Source: Chloroflexota bacterium (GTDB lineage Bacteria > Chloroflexota > Anaerolineae > Anaerolineales > Villigracilaceae). Taken from it: a stretch of 32,860 nucleotides of DNA. Below are positions 1 to 6,859 of this stretch, in pieces. The notes beneath the pieces are model-generated. The model did no database searches. It worked only from the letters and a program-made list of their open reading frames with translations, and was not told the DNA's origin. A program made the position numbers and the translations under genes. The stretch's first letter is position 1; each line of letters starts with the position of its first letter. The DNA is taken from assembly GCA_016234555.1 (NCBI GenBank), contig JACRBJ010000037.1:1-32860 (forward strand), read 5' to 3'.

Positions 1-1
1 G

Positions 2-112
2 GTCAATTCTGTGATCAAACGCAAGTTTGGTGATACCATCCGTTCTCGAAAGACACAACTTCAGAACCGCGAGCCGATTATCAAGGCCTTGGTCTACAAC
101 ATTCATCGCTAG
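2..112 (+). pseudogene. Transposase C-terminal fragment (DDE, IS5/IS4-type)
   Basis: The window opens inside a reading frame that gives 36 residues and a TAG stop at 110-112. The peptide has the features of the C-terminus of a DDE transposase: a Val-Asn-Ser-Val-Ile-Lys-Arg-Lys-Phe-Gly start and an ending Leu-Val-Tyr-Asn-Ile-His-Arg. The rest of the gene lies outside the window, so it cannot be told whether the element is intact. The family is assigned from recall of the motif. The exact IS family is uncertain. Confidence 0.7.
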
Positions 113-118
113 TTCACA

Positions 119-137
119 TTATCTTTGCAACAGAGCA
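119..137. mobile_element. Likely right terminal inverted repeat of the IS
   Basis: Just after the transposase stop, the complementary strand reads GCTCTGTTGCAAAGAT (121-136). This has the GCTCTGTTGCAAA form common at the ends of IS elements of this type. Immediately to the right, the frame changes to that of an unrelated glycoside-hydrolase remnant, which is consistent with an element boundary near 137. The partner repeat is outside the window, so the boundary is inferred. Confidence 0.5.
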
Positions 138-478
138 ATTTCACGTCCATATCTGAGTCGTATTCCTGCGCAGGATATGCTGCTCGATGTACCTGAGCTT
201 CCGTCGGTGGACAACAGCAAACATTCCGATGCTTTATACGCTGCATATCCCTGCGCCACGCGTTGCGCCAAAGGGACGTATGGATTGGTGTATTTTCTGC
301 AAGCGGAACAAAGCCTGCGTGTGGATTTGAGTTGTCTTTCGGGCAGGGTCAAAGCCGGGTGGTTTGACCCGCGCAACGGCAAGTTTCACGATGTGGTGAA
401 TATCCAAATTAAATTGTGACTTTTACTTCCCCCATTGCCGGACCAGACTGGGTACTGGTTTTGGACGACGTCGCGTTA
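137..478 (+). pseudogene. Remnant of a DUF4038/apiosidase-like glycoside hydrolase, frameshifted
   Basis: From about 137 to 417 one frame encodes a piece resembling the C-terminus of DUF4038-type hydrolases with the putative collagen-binding domain (PF12904). It has an S-R-P-Y-L-S-R-I-P segment, then L-V-Y-F-L, V-D-L-S-C-L-S-G and W-F-D-P-R-N-G-K. That frame stops at 417-419. The typical last motif, G-P-D-W-V-L-V-L-D-D, follows at about 433-465 in the next frame, so a +1 shift has broken the gene. The N-terminus is missing and an IS end abuts the left side. It is judged a decaying gene interrupted by the IS. The original enzyme presumably acted on plant polysaccharide, but that cannot be shown here. 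Confidence 0.6.
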
Positions 479-479
479 T

Positions 480-1439
480 CTACTCCTCTGCCAAGGCCTC
501 CGCCGTCGTCTGGTCGGTGATGAGTACGTCGATCAGTTTTCCTCGCAGAGCAGCACGGATGGGGTTGACTTTGTTCGCGCCGCCTGCCACACCCACAACA
601 CGTGGGATTTTGCGCAACTGGTCGAGGTCAATGCCGATGATGCGCTCGTTCAATTCCACTTGCACCGGCTGACCGTCAGCATCGATAAAGCGGTTGGCGA
701 TGTCGCCGACTGCGCCGTTGGAAATTGCCTCATCGAGATCGGACTGGGTCAGGATGGTTTCATCGCGGACAGAGATGGAGTAGGAGTTAAGCGAACCGAC
801 GCCAACAAATGCCAAGGTAATGCCGGGCAACAGGTTCATCGCTGTGCGGACATGTTCATCCATCAGGTAGACTTCGCAGGTCTGTTTGCTATGGACGACG
901 CCAGGGGCGGGCAACAGGGCAAGTTTGCAGGAGAGCGTGCGTGCCATTTGATGGCATAACTCAGTGGCATGTGACTCGGATTCCGGTTTTCCGATTCCAC
1001 CCGTCATCTGGACGATGCACAAATTTGGATATTTTTTAGGTTCAAGTGCAGCGACCATGCCGCGGATGGTATATCCCCATGAAACGCCAACAATATCATT
1101 GGGGTCCACGACCCGGAACAGGTAATTGGCAGCTGCGGCGCCAAGCTCACGGGCGATCATCTGAGGGGAATCCTGAACAGGCACATCCGTGACGATTACT
1201 TCCTCGACTCCGTACTTCTCCTCGATTTTTGATTCCAGCGAGGCGTAAATACCAGTTGGCGGCACGACCACGATTTTGACAACTCCCTCTTCCCGTGCCT
1301 GAGCCAGAAGGCGGGAGATCGTCGAACGGGAGATATGTAGGCGTGTAACAATTTCATCCTGATTGAGGTTGTCTTCGTAATAGAGTTTGCTGACCTTGGT
1401 GAGCAGGCGGAAGTCTATTTTATTCTTGGCGCGTGGCAT
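480..1439 (-). CDS. SorC/DeoR-family sugar-binding transcriptional regulator
   Basis: The 319-residue protein has a helix-turn-helix at about residues 18-57 (a Tyr-Tyr-Glu-Asp-x-Leu-x-Gln-x-Glu-Ile start and a Ser-Arg-Ser-Thr-Ile-Ser-Arg-Leu-Leu recognition helix). A SorC sugar-binding domain (PF04198) fills the rest. Family hallmarks visible are Gly-Val-Ser-Trp-Gly-Tyr-Thr, Gly-Ala-Val-Gly-Asp-Ile followed by Arg-Phe-Ile-Asp, Ala-Gly-Gly-Ala-Asn-Lys, and a C-terminal Leu-Ile-Thr-Asp-Gln-Thr-Thr-Ala. Length is normal. An AGAGGAA ribosome site precedes the ATG at 1439. Such proteins bind phosphorylated sugars or related effectors and control catabolic operons. It is transcribed alone, in the same direction as the lar genes. 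A sequence over its own -35 region recurs in the larA operator, which makes larA a candidate target. The effector is unknown. Confidence 0.9.
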   Translation of the reverse strand: MPRAKNKIDFRLLTKVSKLYYEDNLNQDEIVTRLHISRSTISRLLAQAREEGVVKIVVVPPTGIYASLESKIEEKYGVEEVIVTDVPVQDSPQMIARELGAAAANYLFRVVDPNDIVGVSWGYTIRGMVAALEPKKYPNLCIVQMTGGIGKPESESHATELCHQMARTLSCKLALLPAPGVVHSKQTCEVYLMDEHVRTAMNLLPGITLAFVGVGSLNSYSISVRDETILTQSDLDEAISNGAVGDIANRFIDADGQPVQVELNERIIGIDLDQLRKIPRVVGVAGGANKVNPIRAALRGKLIDVLITDQTTAEALAEE

Positions 1440-1466
1440 AATGAATTCCTCTGGAAATTGTCATGT

Positions 1467-1500
1467 ATTATACAGCCGGAAAAAGGATAGAGCGAAACAA
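1467..1500 (-). promoter_or_regulatory. sorC-type regulator promoter with possible autoregulatory half-site
   Basis: On the minus strand a perfect TATAAT lies at 1472-1467, about 27 bp before the ATG. There is no good -35 hexamer at 17 bp. The region that should hold it reads TTGTTTCGCT (1500-1491). The same ten bases occur in the right arm of the larA palindrome (11919-11928). A regulator-dependent or autoregulated promoter is inferred. Confidence 0.4.
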
Positions 1501-1586
1501 CAGACCTTGATCTTGAATTTGCATCTTATATCGCGCATTTTAGATGACTTCAGAGCCAAATTCGAAGTGAAATACGATAGCTTTTT

Positions 1587-1996
1587 GGGCATAACGTGCT
1601 CATGGTCGGCTCGCCCGGCGCGGGGAAAACCCTACTTGCCCGCGCCCTGCCCGGCATCCTTCCCGAAATGAGCATCGACGAATCTTTGGATGTGACTCGA
1701 ATCTACTCGGTGGCTGACCAGCTTCCAGCGGAGACTCCGCTCATTCGCCATCTTCCGTTCCGGGCACCGCATCACACCATCAGCCACGCCGGACTCGTCG
1801 GCGGCGGAAACATCCCCAAGCCCGGTGAAATCTCCCTCGCACACCGCGGCGTGTTGTTCCTCGATGAATTTCCCGAATTCGGCACCCGCGTCCTCGAAGT
1901 CATGCGCCAGCCGATGGAAGACAAAGTTGTCACCATCGGCCGCGCCAAAGGCTCGCTAACTTTCTCCGCAAACTTTCAACTTATCGCATCTATTCC
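1587..1996 (+). pseudogene. comM: Internal fragment of ComM/YifB Mg-chelatase-like ATPase
   Basis: An open frame carries the ATPase core of a ComM/YifB protein. It starts at Gly-His-Asn-Val-Leu-Met, followed by Walker A (Gly-Ser-Pro-Gly-Ala-Gly-Lys-Thr), the R-P-F-R-x-P-H-H-T-I-S-like segment and Walker B (Val-Leu-Phe-Leu-Asp-Glu-Phe-Pro-Glu-Phe). It ends at Asn-Phe-Gln-Leu-Ile-Ala. The family normally continues from there into the Asn-Pro-Cys segment; here the frame runs into unrelated residues and the larC 3' end. The N-terminal Lon-like domain and the C-terminal domain are missing. There is no start signal, no ribosome site and no neighbour of related function, so this is a non-functional fragment left by recombination. 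Confidence 0.85.
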
Positions 1997-3147
1997 GGTT
2001 GCTTTTTCACTTCAGCATAGATCTCAATCAGGCTGACCTTGTTTTCATTCGCCAGACGGACGCAGTCATCGTATTCGGGCATGGATTGGATCACCTGCCC
2101 ATTGATGATTTTCTGCTTCACCTTCACCTCGCCGTAGCGGGTGCTCACCAGACGAAAATCCCGTTGGGCTTCGTAACGGTGAATCGGCTGGACGCGCAGC
2201 CCGAGAGTGGTCGTCTCGCGCAGGATCAATTCAGCGAGGGTGGCTTCGTCCTGCCGTTTGGCAATGACTCCGAGCAGGGTGGCGGGTCGACTCTTCTTCA
2301 TGTAGATGGGGGTCAGGTAAACGTCCAGCGCTCCCGCCGCGAACAACTTTTCCATCACGTGACCAAACACCTGCGGATTCATGTCGTCGATGTTGGTCTC
2401 GATCTGAACCATTTCAGAATTTCCATTGTTGATTGTCTCGCCGACGATCAGCCGCATGACGTTAGACCAAGGCAAGTCGCGTTTGCCCGCGCCAACTCCC
2501 AAGCCGGTGACGATCAGACTGGGACGCTCGAAGGTCGCCAAGGTTGCGAGGATTGCCGCGCCCGTGGGTGTGACCAGTTCAACTTGTGCTAGTGATGGGG
2601 TCAGCGGGGCGTGAGCCAGGCGAAGTACTTCCAGTGTGGCGGGAGCGGGAAGCGGCAGGACTCCGTGGTCGCTGTTCACCGTGCCAGCGCCATAAGGCAG
2701 AGGCGAGGCATACAAGCGTTCGATGCCCAGCGTTTCAAGCCCGATTACCGCGCCAACCACATCGACAATCGAATCGAGTGCGCCAACCTCATGAAAATGA
2801 ACCTGCTCAATAGTTTCTCCATGGACTCGCGCTTCAGCTTCCGCCAGCAGGGTGAATATCCGTGCTGCGGTTTGCTTCACGTGTTCGGACAACTGGCTTG
2901 TGGACAGGATGTCGAGGATGTCTGCAAGGTGACGATGATGGTGGCTATGGGAAACAATCACTTCCAGCGACGAGGCGCGCAAAACGCCTTTGTGTGTTTC
3001 GCTCAATCGCAATTCGACCTTCTCACCCAGGTTCAGCTTGTCAATCCCTTCCTGCAAAACTTCCAGTGGAAGACCGGCGTCCAAAAGCGATGCGAGAAAC
3101 ATGTCTCCGCTGATTCCTGAAAAGCAATCGGCGTAGGCGATTTTCAT
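1990..3147 (-). CDS. larC: Nickel-pincer cofactor biosynthesis protein LarC
   Basis: The 385-residue protein (LarC/DUF111 family) inserts nickel into the dithiolated pyridinium mononucleotide in a CTP-dependent step, the last step of nickel-pincer nucleotide (NPN) synthesis. Visible are Asp-Cys-Phe-Ser-Gly-Ile-Ser-Gly-Asp-Met at residues 7-16, a His-rich stretch at 66-73 (Ser-His-Ser-His-His-His-Arg-His) that could hold metal, and the central Glu-Thr-Asn-Ile-Asp-Asp-Met-Asn-Pro-Gln. It is one continuous frame, unlike the frameshift-encoded larC1/larC2 of Lactiplantibacillus plantarum. The start overlaps the larE stop by four bases (ATGA), so the two are translationally coupled. The last codons abut the comM fragment, but the C-terminus looks natural. 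Confidence 0.95.
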   Translation of the reverse strand: MKIAYADCFSGISGDMFLASLLDAGLPLEVLQEGIDKLNLGEKVELRLSETHKGVLRASSLEVIVSHSHHHRHLADILDILSTSQLSEHVKQTAARIFTLLAEAEARVHGETIEQVHFHEVGALDSIVDVVGAVIGLETLGIERLYASPLPYGAGTVNSDHGVLPLPAPATLEVLRLAHAPLTPSLAQVELVTPTGAAILATLATFERPSLIVTGLGVGAGKRDLPWSNVMRLIVGETINNGNSEMVQIETNIDDMNPQVFGHVMEKLFAAGALDVYLTPIYMKKSRPATLLGVIAKRQDEATLAELILRETTTLGLRVQPIHRYEAQRDFRLVSTRYGEVKVKQKIINGQVIQSMPEYDDCVRLANENKVSLIEIYAEVKKQPE

Positions 3148-3977
3148 TTCAGCACCTCATTCAAACTTCCCAACCGATAACCGTTGAGGTCAACCGAGAC
3201 ATACGTGAAGCCCATTGACTTGAAGTAGGCTGTCACCTCCTCCCGCATGGCAACCAATCGCTCGATCTCACCCGGGGCAACTTCCAATCGCGCCATTGCG
3301 CCATGATGGCGGACACGCACAACCTGAAATCCCCGTTCATGTAAATGACGCTCGCCTTGTGCCACCTGACGCAGTCCTTCGTGTGTAATTGGTGAACCAT
3401 AGGGAAAACGCGTCGCCAGACAGGGCGCACTGGGTCGATCCCAGACCGAAAGTCCGAATGCCCTTGCCAGCGTGCGAATCTCGTTTTTGTTGAAACCCAA
3501 TTCTTGAAGCGGGCTGACTGTGCCGGTCTCGGCAACAGCTTTTAGACCGGGTCGATAATCCAAAAGATCGTCGGCGTTGGAGCCTTCAACGAGCGCTGCA
3601 AAACCTTCCGCGGCAGCCAATTGTCCCAACTGGCGGAAGCGGGCAAGTTTGCAAACATAACAGCGATCCGATGGATTGGAAACAAATTCGGGATTGGAAA
3701 GATCGTCATATTCCAGGATACGTAGCGGAAAACCAACCTGCTCGGCCAACCCGCGGGCTGATTCGACATCATCGAGGGCCTCAACTGGCGAGCGGACGGT
3801 CACTGCCAGCATCCGTTCGCTCAAGACGCGATACGCCGCCGCGCACAGCAACCCGCTGTCGACGCCGCCCGAAAAAGCCACCACAACCGACTCCAGTTTT
3901 CTAAAATAGTCCAGCAGGGCCTCCCATCGAGATTTGAGATCCGGGGAAAGAGTGTTTTCCAAACTAATAAAATCCAT
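3144..3977 (-). CDS. larE: ATP-dependent sulfur transferase LarE
   Basis: LarE adds two sulfur atoms to the P2CMN intermediate of NPN synthesis. The 277-residue protein has the PP-loop Ala-Phe-Ser-Gly-Gly-Val-Asp-Ser at residues 34-41 and the family block Asp-Tyr-Arg-Pro-Gly-Leu-Lys-Ala near 140. Cys186 lies in Pro-Cys-Leu-Ala-Thr-Arg-Phe-Pro-Tyr-Gly, at the position of the sacrificial Cys176 of the L. plantarum enzyme. It also has a Cys106-x-x-Cys109 pair, which the L. plantarum enzyme lacks. A three-cysteine arrangement is known for LarE proteins that bind a [4Fe-4S] cluster and need not sacrifice a cysteine (Thermotoga maritima type). That mechanism is inferred here. It lies between larB and larC in a tight operon. 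Confidence 0.95.
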   Translation of the reverse strand: MDFISLENTLSPDLKSRWEALLDYFRKLESVVVAFSGGVDSGLLCAAAYRVLSERMLAVTVRSPVEALDDVESARGLAEQVGFPLRILEYDDLSNPEFVSNPSDRCYVCKLARFRQLGQLAAAEGFAALVEGSNADDLLDYRPGLKAVAETGTVSPLQELGFNKNEIRTLARAFGLSVWDRPSAPCLATRFPYGSPITHEGLRQVAQGERHLHERGFQVVRVRHHGAMARLEVAPGEIERLVAMREEVTAYFKSMGFTYVSVDLNGYRLGSLNEVLK

Positions 3978-3979
3978 TT

Positions 3980-4735
3980 TCAGCCTTTCATTTGATTGAT
4001 GATACTTGCAAGGTAGCCCGCGCCGAAGCCATTATCGATGTTGACCACTGCCACGCCGCTGGCGCAGGAGTTGAGCATGGTCAGCAGGGCGGAGAGACCA
4101 TTGAAGCTCGCACCGTAGCCGACACTGGTTGGCACGGCGATGACCGGCGCGGAGACCAACCCACCCACCACGCTGGGCAGGGCGCCGTCCATGCCGGCAA
4201 CCACCACGATCACATTTGCCTGCCAGAGTCTATCGGTCTGACCAAGCAGGCGGTGAATGCCAGCCACGCCCACGTCAAACATGCGCTCGACGGCGTTACC
4301 CATCAACTCGGAGGTGATGGCGGCTTCTTCCGCCACCGGCATGTCGGCTGTGCCAGCCGTCACCACCAGCACGCCGGGACGTTTCTCCGCCGGAGCAGAG
4401 CGATCCAGCACGAGCAGTCGCGGCAGGGGATGGTAGTTCAGTTCTGGCAACTCGGCATGTATTTCGTCCGCCATAGCCTTGTCCACGCGGGTCACCAGCA
4501 CCTTATCGTTGCGTTCGGAGAGACGCCGCACGATGGAGACGATTTGTACGGGTTGTTTTCCCTGCCCAAAGACAACTTCGGGGAAGCCGTTACGCAGGGA
4601 GCGATGGTGGTCGAGCGTGGCAAAGCCATCGAGGTTCTCGAATGGAAGATGGCGCAACTCGCCCAAGGCGGCGTCCACGTCAACCTGTCCCAGCCGGACT
4701 TGTTCCAATAAAAGCTTGAGTCTGTCTATTTGCAT
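3980..4735 (-). CDS. larB: Pyridinium-3,5-biscarboxylic acid mononucleotide synthase LarB
   Basis: LarB carboxylates and hydrolyses nicotinic acid adenine dinucleotide, the first step of NPN synthesis. The C-terminal half is related to AIR carboxylase (PurE). It shows the Val-Thr-Ala-Gly-Thr-Ala-Asp-x-Pro-Val-Ala-Glu-Glu-Ala segment, Val-Val-Ala-Gly-Met-Asp-Gly-Ala-Leu-Pro-Ser-Val-Val-Gly-Gly-Leu, and the terminal Asn-Ile-Asp-Asn-Gly-Phe-Gly-Ala-Gly-Tyr. The frame opens at a TTG (4753), but the ATG at 4735 is preferred: Met-Gln-Ile-Asp is the usual family start and the upstream six residues look untranslated. The gene is first in larB-larE-larC, only 2 bp from larE, and is divergent from the IclR-family gene. 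Confidence 0.93.
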   Translation of the reverse strand: MQIDRLKLLLEQVRLGQVDVDAALGELRHLPFENLDGFATLDHHRSLRNGFPEVVFGQGKQPVQIVSIVRRLSERNDKVLVTRVDKAMADEIHAELPELNYHPLPRLLVLDRSAPAEKRPGVLVVTAGTADMPVAEEAAITSELMGNAVERMFDVGVAGIHRLLGQTDRLWQANVIVVVAGMDGALPSVVGGLVSAPVIAVPTSVGYGASFNGLSALLTMLNSCASGVAVVNIDNGFGAGYLASIINQMKG

Positions 4736-4767
4736 GATCTTTGTACCTGTCAAAAGCGATTGAAACG

Positions 4768-4810
4768 ATTATATGCGACAAAAGTTTTCATAAATGGCAT
4801 GGTGTATAAT
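4768..4810. promoter_or_regulatory. Divergent iclR / larB promoter region
   Basis: Two TATAAT boxes face away from each other. One is on the minus strand at 4773-4768 for larB, the other on the plus strand at 4805-4810 for the IclR-family gene. Neither has a convincing -35 hexamer. The overlapping layout is typical of a regulator next to a divergent target. No clear copy of the TGAAACA-N-TGTTTCA operator is present; the best candidate (4776-4790) matches only 9 of 14 positions. Confidence 0.4.
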
Positions 4811-4854
4811 CGGCAGCGAGTAATATCATCCAATGATTCAGGGAAGTGTATGCG

Positions 4855-5625
4855 ATGAAAGACCCAACCGATTACAATGTCCGCGCAGTGGAACGGGCGC
4901 TGCAAATTCTGGAATGTTTCGATAACGAGCACCCCGAAAGAGGTATTTCGGAGATTGCACAGGCGGTGGAATTACACAAGGCAACTGCTCATCGAATTGT
5001 GACTACGCTTGTTAATTACGGATACCTTGAGCGGGCAGATGATGGGCAGAAGTACCGCCTTGGGTTGGAGTTGACGAACCTGGGGTTCAAGGTGATCCAC
5101 CGCATGGATTTGCGGCGCGAAGCGCTTCCCTACATGAAGCAATTGGTGGAGCAATGGGACGAGACCTGCGACTTGAGCGTATTCGACCGGGGCAGCGTCC
5201 TTTACATTGAGGTACTTCGGGGAACTCGGGCGTTGACAGTGGCTGCGGCAGTTGGTCAGCGCCTGCCAGCTTATTGTACTGCCAGCGGCAAGTTGTTTTT
5301 AGCTCACCTGCCGCCCGGTGAGTTGGACGCCGTCCTAAACCAACCCATGATTACCTACACGAAGCATACCGTTATATCTCCGGATGAAATCCGCAAGGAG
5401 TTGGAAGTCATTCGCAATCAGGGATATGCGATCGACAAGGAAGGGTTTGAGGTGGGAGTTTGTGCCGTAGCCGCTCCCATCCATAATCGCAAAGGGACTG
5501 TGATCGCGGTAATCGGAAGTCCCAGCCCGACCACCCGCATGATGCCCGAGCGTGTTGCCGAGATGGCAGAATCTTTCAAGGAAGCCGCGCGGGGAATATC
5601 CCACCGCATGGGATACGACAAGTAG
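4855..5625 (+). CDS. IclR-family transcriptional regulator
   Basis: The protein has an N-terminal winged helix (about residues 7-70, with Ala-Val-Glu-Arg-Ala-Leu-Gln-Ile-Leu and Lys-Ala-Thr-Ala-His-Arg-Ile-Val) and a C-terminal IclR effector domain (Ala-Tyr-Cys-Thr-Ala-Ser-Gly-Lys, later Gly-Tyr-Ala-Ile-Asp-Lys-Glu-Gly-Phe-Glu-Val-Gly-Val-Cys-Ala-Val-Ala-Ala-Pro). The frame opens at a GTG (4846), but GGGAAG at 4841-4846 is spaced for the ATG at 4855. It lies between larBEC and the larA operon and ends in a strong terminator. IclR proteins such as KdgR bind GAAAC-centred palindromes and respond to sugar-acid or aromatic effectors. Three such palindromes occur in front of operons in this window, so this gene is the prime candidate for their regulator (inference). 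Confidence 0.92.
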   Translation: MKDPTDYNVRAVERALQILECFDNEHPERGISEIAQAVELHKATAHRIVTTLVNYGYLERADDGQKYRLGLELTNLGFKVIHRMDLRREALPYMKQLVEQWDETCDLSVFDRGSVLYIEVLRGTRALTVAAAVGQRLPAYCTASGKLFLAHLPPGELDAVLNQPMITYTKHTVISPDEIRKELEVIRNQGYAIDKEGFEVGVCAVAAPIHNRKGTVIAVIGSPSPTTRMMPERVAEMAESFKEAARGISHRMGYDK

Positions 5626-5650
5626 AAGAGAAGATGTCGGGTTAATTCGG

Positions 5651-5687
5651 CACCCCTGATGAGCACAAGAATCATCAGGGGTGTTTT
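5651..5687 (+). terminator. Rho-independent terminator of the IclR-family gene
   Basis: A perfect 12-bp stem, CACCCCTGATGA (5651-5662) with TCATCAGGGGTG (5672-5683), has a 9-nt loop and is followed by TTTT. It lies 25 bp after the stop. The opposite strand lacks a T-run after the stem, so it acts mainly on plus-strand transcription, although it also lies beyond the 3' end of the oncoming larA operon. Confidence 0.88.
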
Positions 5688-5732
5688 CAAAAAGGAGAAA
5701 AATGGGACAGTACTGCTCTGTACAGTTCTGCC

Positions 5733-6839
5733 TCAGAATCCCAAATCGTGTCCTGCCAGCTTTAGTTCCTGTTGCAATGCTTGCAGGGCTTTTTGTACAC
5801 CGGGGGTGATTTCCACGCCTTCAGACTGGACGCGTTGTGTGTTGTAATATTCTTTCTCGCCAGCCGTGTAGATGCGGGATTGTCCGGGGACCTTGGGCGA
5901 TTCGCGCAGTTCGCGCATGATGTTGCCAGTGACCTTCTTGAACTCAGCCAACGGGAGGAAGAATTCTACGTTCATTGCAAGGAAGAAGTGACCGATGCGC
6001 AGGAATTGCGGCTTGCCCTCGGCGTCGGTGTCGGTCAGCCCCCAGAGATAAGTGCCATTCTGGAAGGAAGCGGACAGGATTTCGACCAACGTTGACAGCC
6101 CATAGCCTTTGTGTCCACCCATCAGTTCGCCCATCCCGCCGACGGGGAGTAGAGCAACATTCCCCAAGTCCATTTCCTTGATCATATTGTTGCTGTCGGT
6201 GACGGAAACACCTTCCTGATTGACCACCCAACCCTCAGGGACGGGTTTGCTGGCTCGGGCTGCGATCTCGATCTTTCCGCGTGGAGCGACCGAGGTGGCG
6301 GCGTCGAACATGTAGGGGAATTCTTCATCGGTGGGGGCGGCGACCGCTATCGGGTTGGTCCCCAGCATGGGTCTGGTACCAAACGTCGGGGCGGTGGAGG
6401 GGTGGGCATTGGTCACGCTCATGCCGAACATGCCTTCCTTCGCCGCCATCAAGGGATAATATCCTGCCACGCCATAGTGACTGGAATTGCGGACGGCAAC
6501 AGCGCCTAATCCGAATTTTCGCGCCTTCTCGATTGCCATGTTCATCGCTTTGTAGCCGACCACCATACCCATCCCGTTGCCGCCATCGAGGACTGCGGTG
6601 GTGGGTGTATCCTTGACCACGGTAATGTTTGTAATGGGAAGTTGAAGACCTCGCCTCATGCGCTCGTAATACATCTTCAAATGGGCGATGCCGTGGGAGC
6701 GCACCCCCCACAAGTCGGAAGTAATCAACACATCGGCGATGATTTTGGATTCATCCTGGGGGACTTTCATCGCCACCAGGGCTTCCACCATGAAATCAAC
6801 CAGTTTTTGGACGGGGACGTATACACTTTTTTCTGACAT
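5733..6839 (-). CDS. Ldh_2-family (malate/L-lactate/ureidoglycolate-type) dehydrogenase
   Basis: The 368-residue protein belongs to the NAD(P)-dependent malate/lactate dehydrogenase family PF02615. It shows Gly-Val-Arg-Ser-His-Gly-Ile with the catalytic-type His, Asn-Ser-Ser-His-Tyr-Gly-Val-Ala-Gly-Tyr-Tyr, Leu-Gly-Thr-Asn-Pro-Ile-Ala and Gly-Gly-His-Lys-Gly-Tyr-Gly-Leu. Members oxidise various 2-hydroxy acids, and substrate cannot be read from the sequence. A CGGAG site precedes the ATG. It is the last gene of the larA operon, 20 bp after the GlcD-like gene. Together with LarA and GlcDF it suggests that both stereoisomers of a 2-hydroxy acid are handled. Confidence 0.88.
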   Translation of the reverse strand: MSEKSVYVPVQKLVDFMVEALVAMKVPQDESKIIADVLITSDLWGVRSHGIAHLKMYYERMRRGLQLPITNITVVKDTPTTAVLDGGNGMGMVVGYKAMNMAIEKARKFGLGAVAVRNSSHYGVAGYYPLMAAKEGMFGMSVTNAHPSTAPTFGTRPMLGTNPIAVAAPTDEEFPYMFDAATSVAPRGKIEIAARASKPVPEGWVVNQEGVSVTDSNNMIKEMDLGNVALLPVGGMGELMGGHKGYGLSTLVEILSASFQNGTYLWGLTDTDAEGKPQFLRIGHFFLAMNVEFFLPLAEFKKVTGNIMRELRESPKVPGQSRIYTAGEKEYYNTQRVQSEGVEITPGVQKALQALQQELKLAGHDLGF

Positions 6840-6859
6840 GGTTCACTCCGTATTAAGTT

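Noticed and set aside
435..959. Plus-strand open frame of 174 codons at the left edge
   Set aside because: It runs antisense through the SorC-family gene. Only its first about 30 bases belong to the hydrolase remnant, in another frame.
4776..4790. Possible KdgR-like operator in the iclR/larB gap
   Set aside because: Only 9 of 14 defined positions match, so it is too weak to claim autoregulation by this site.
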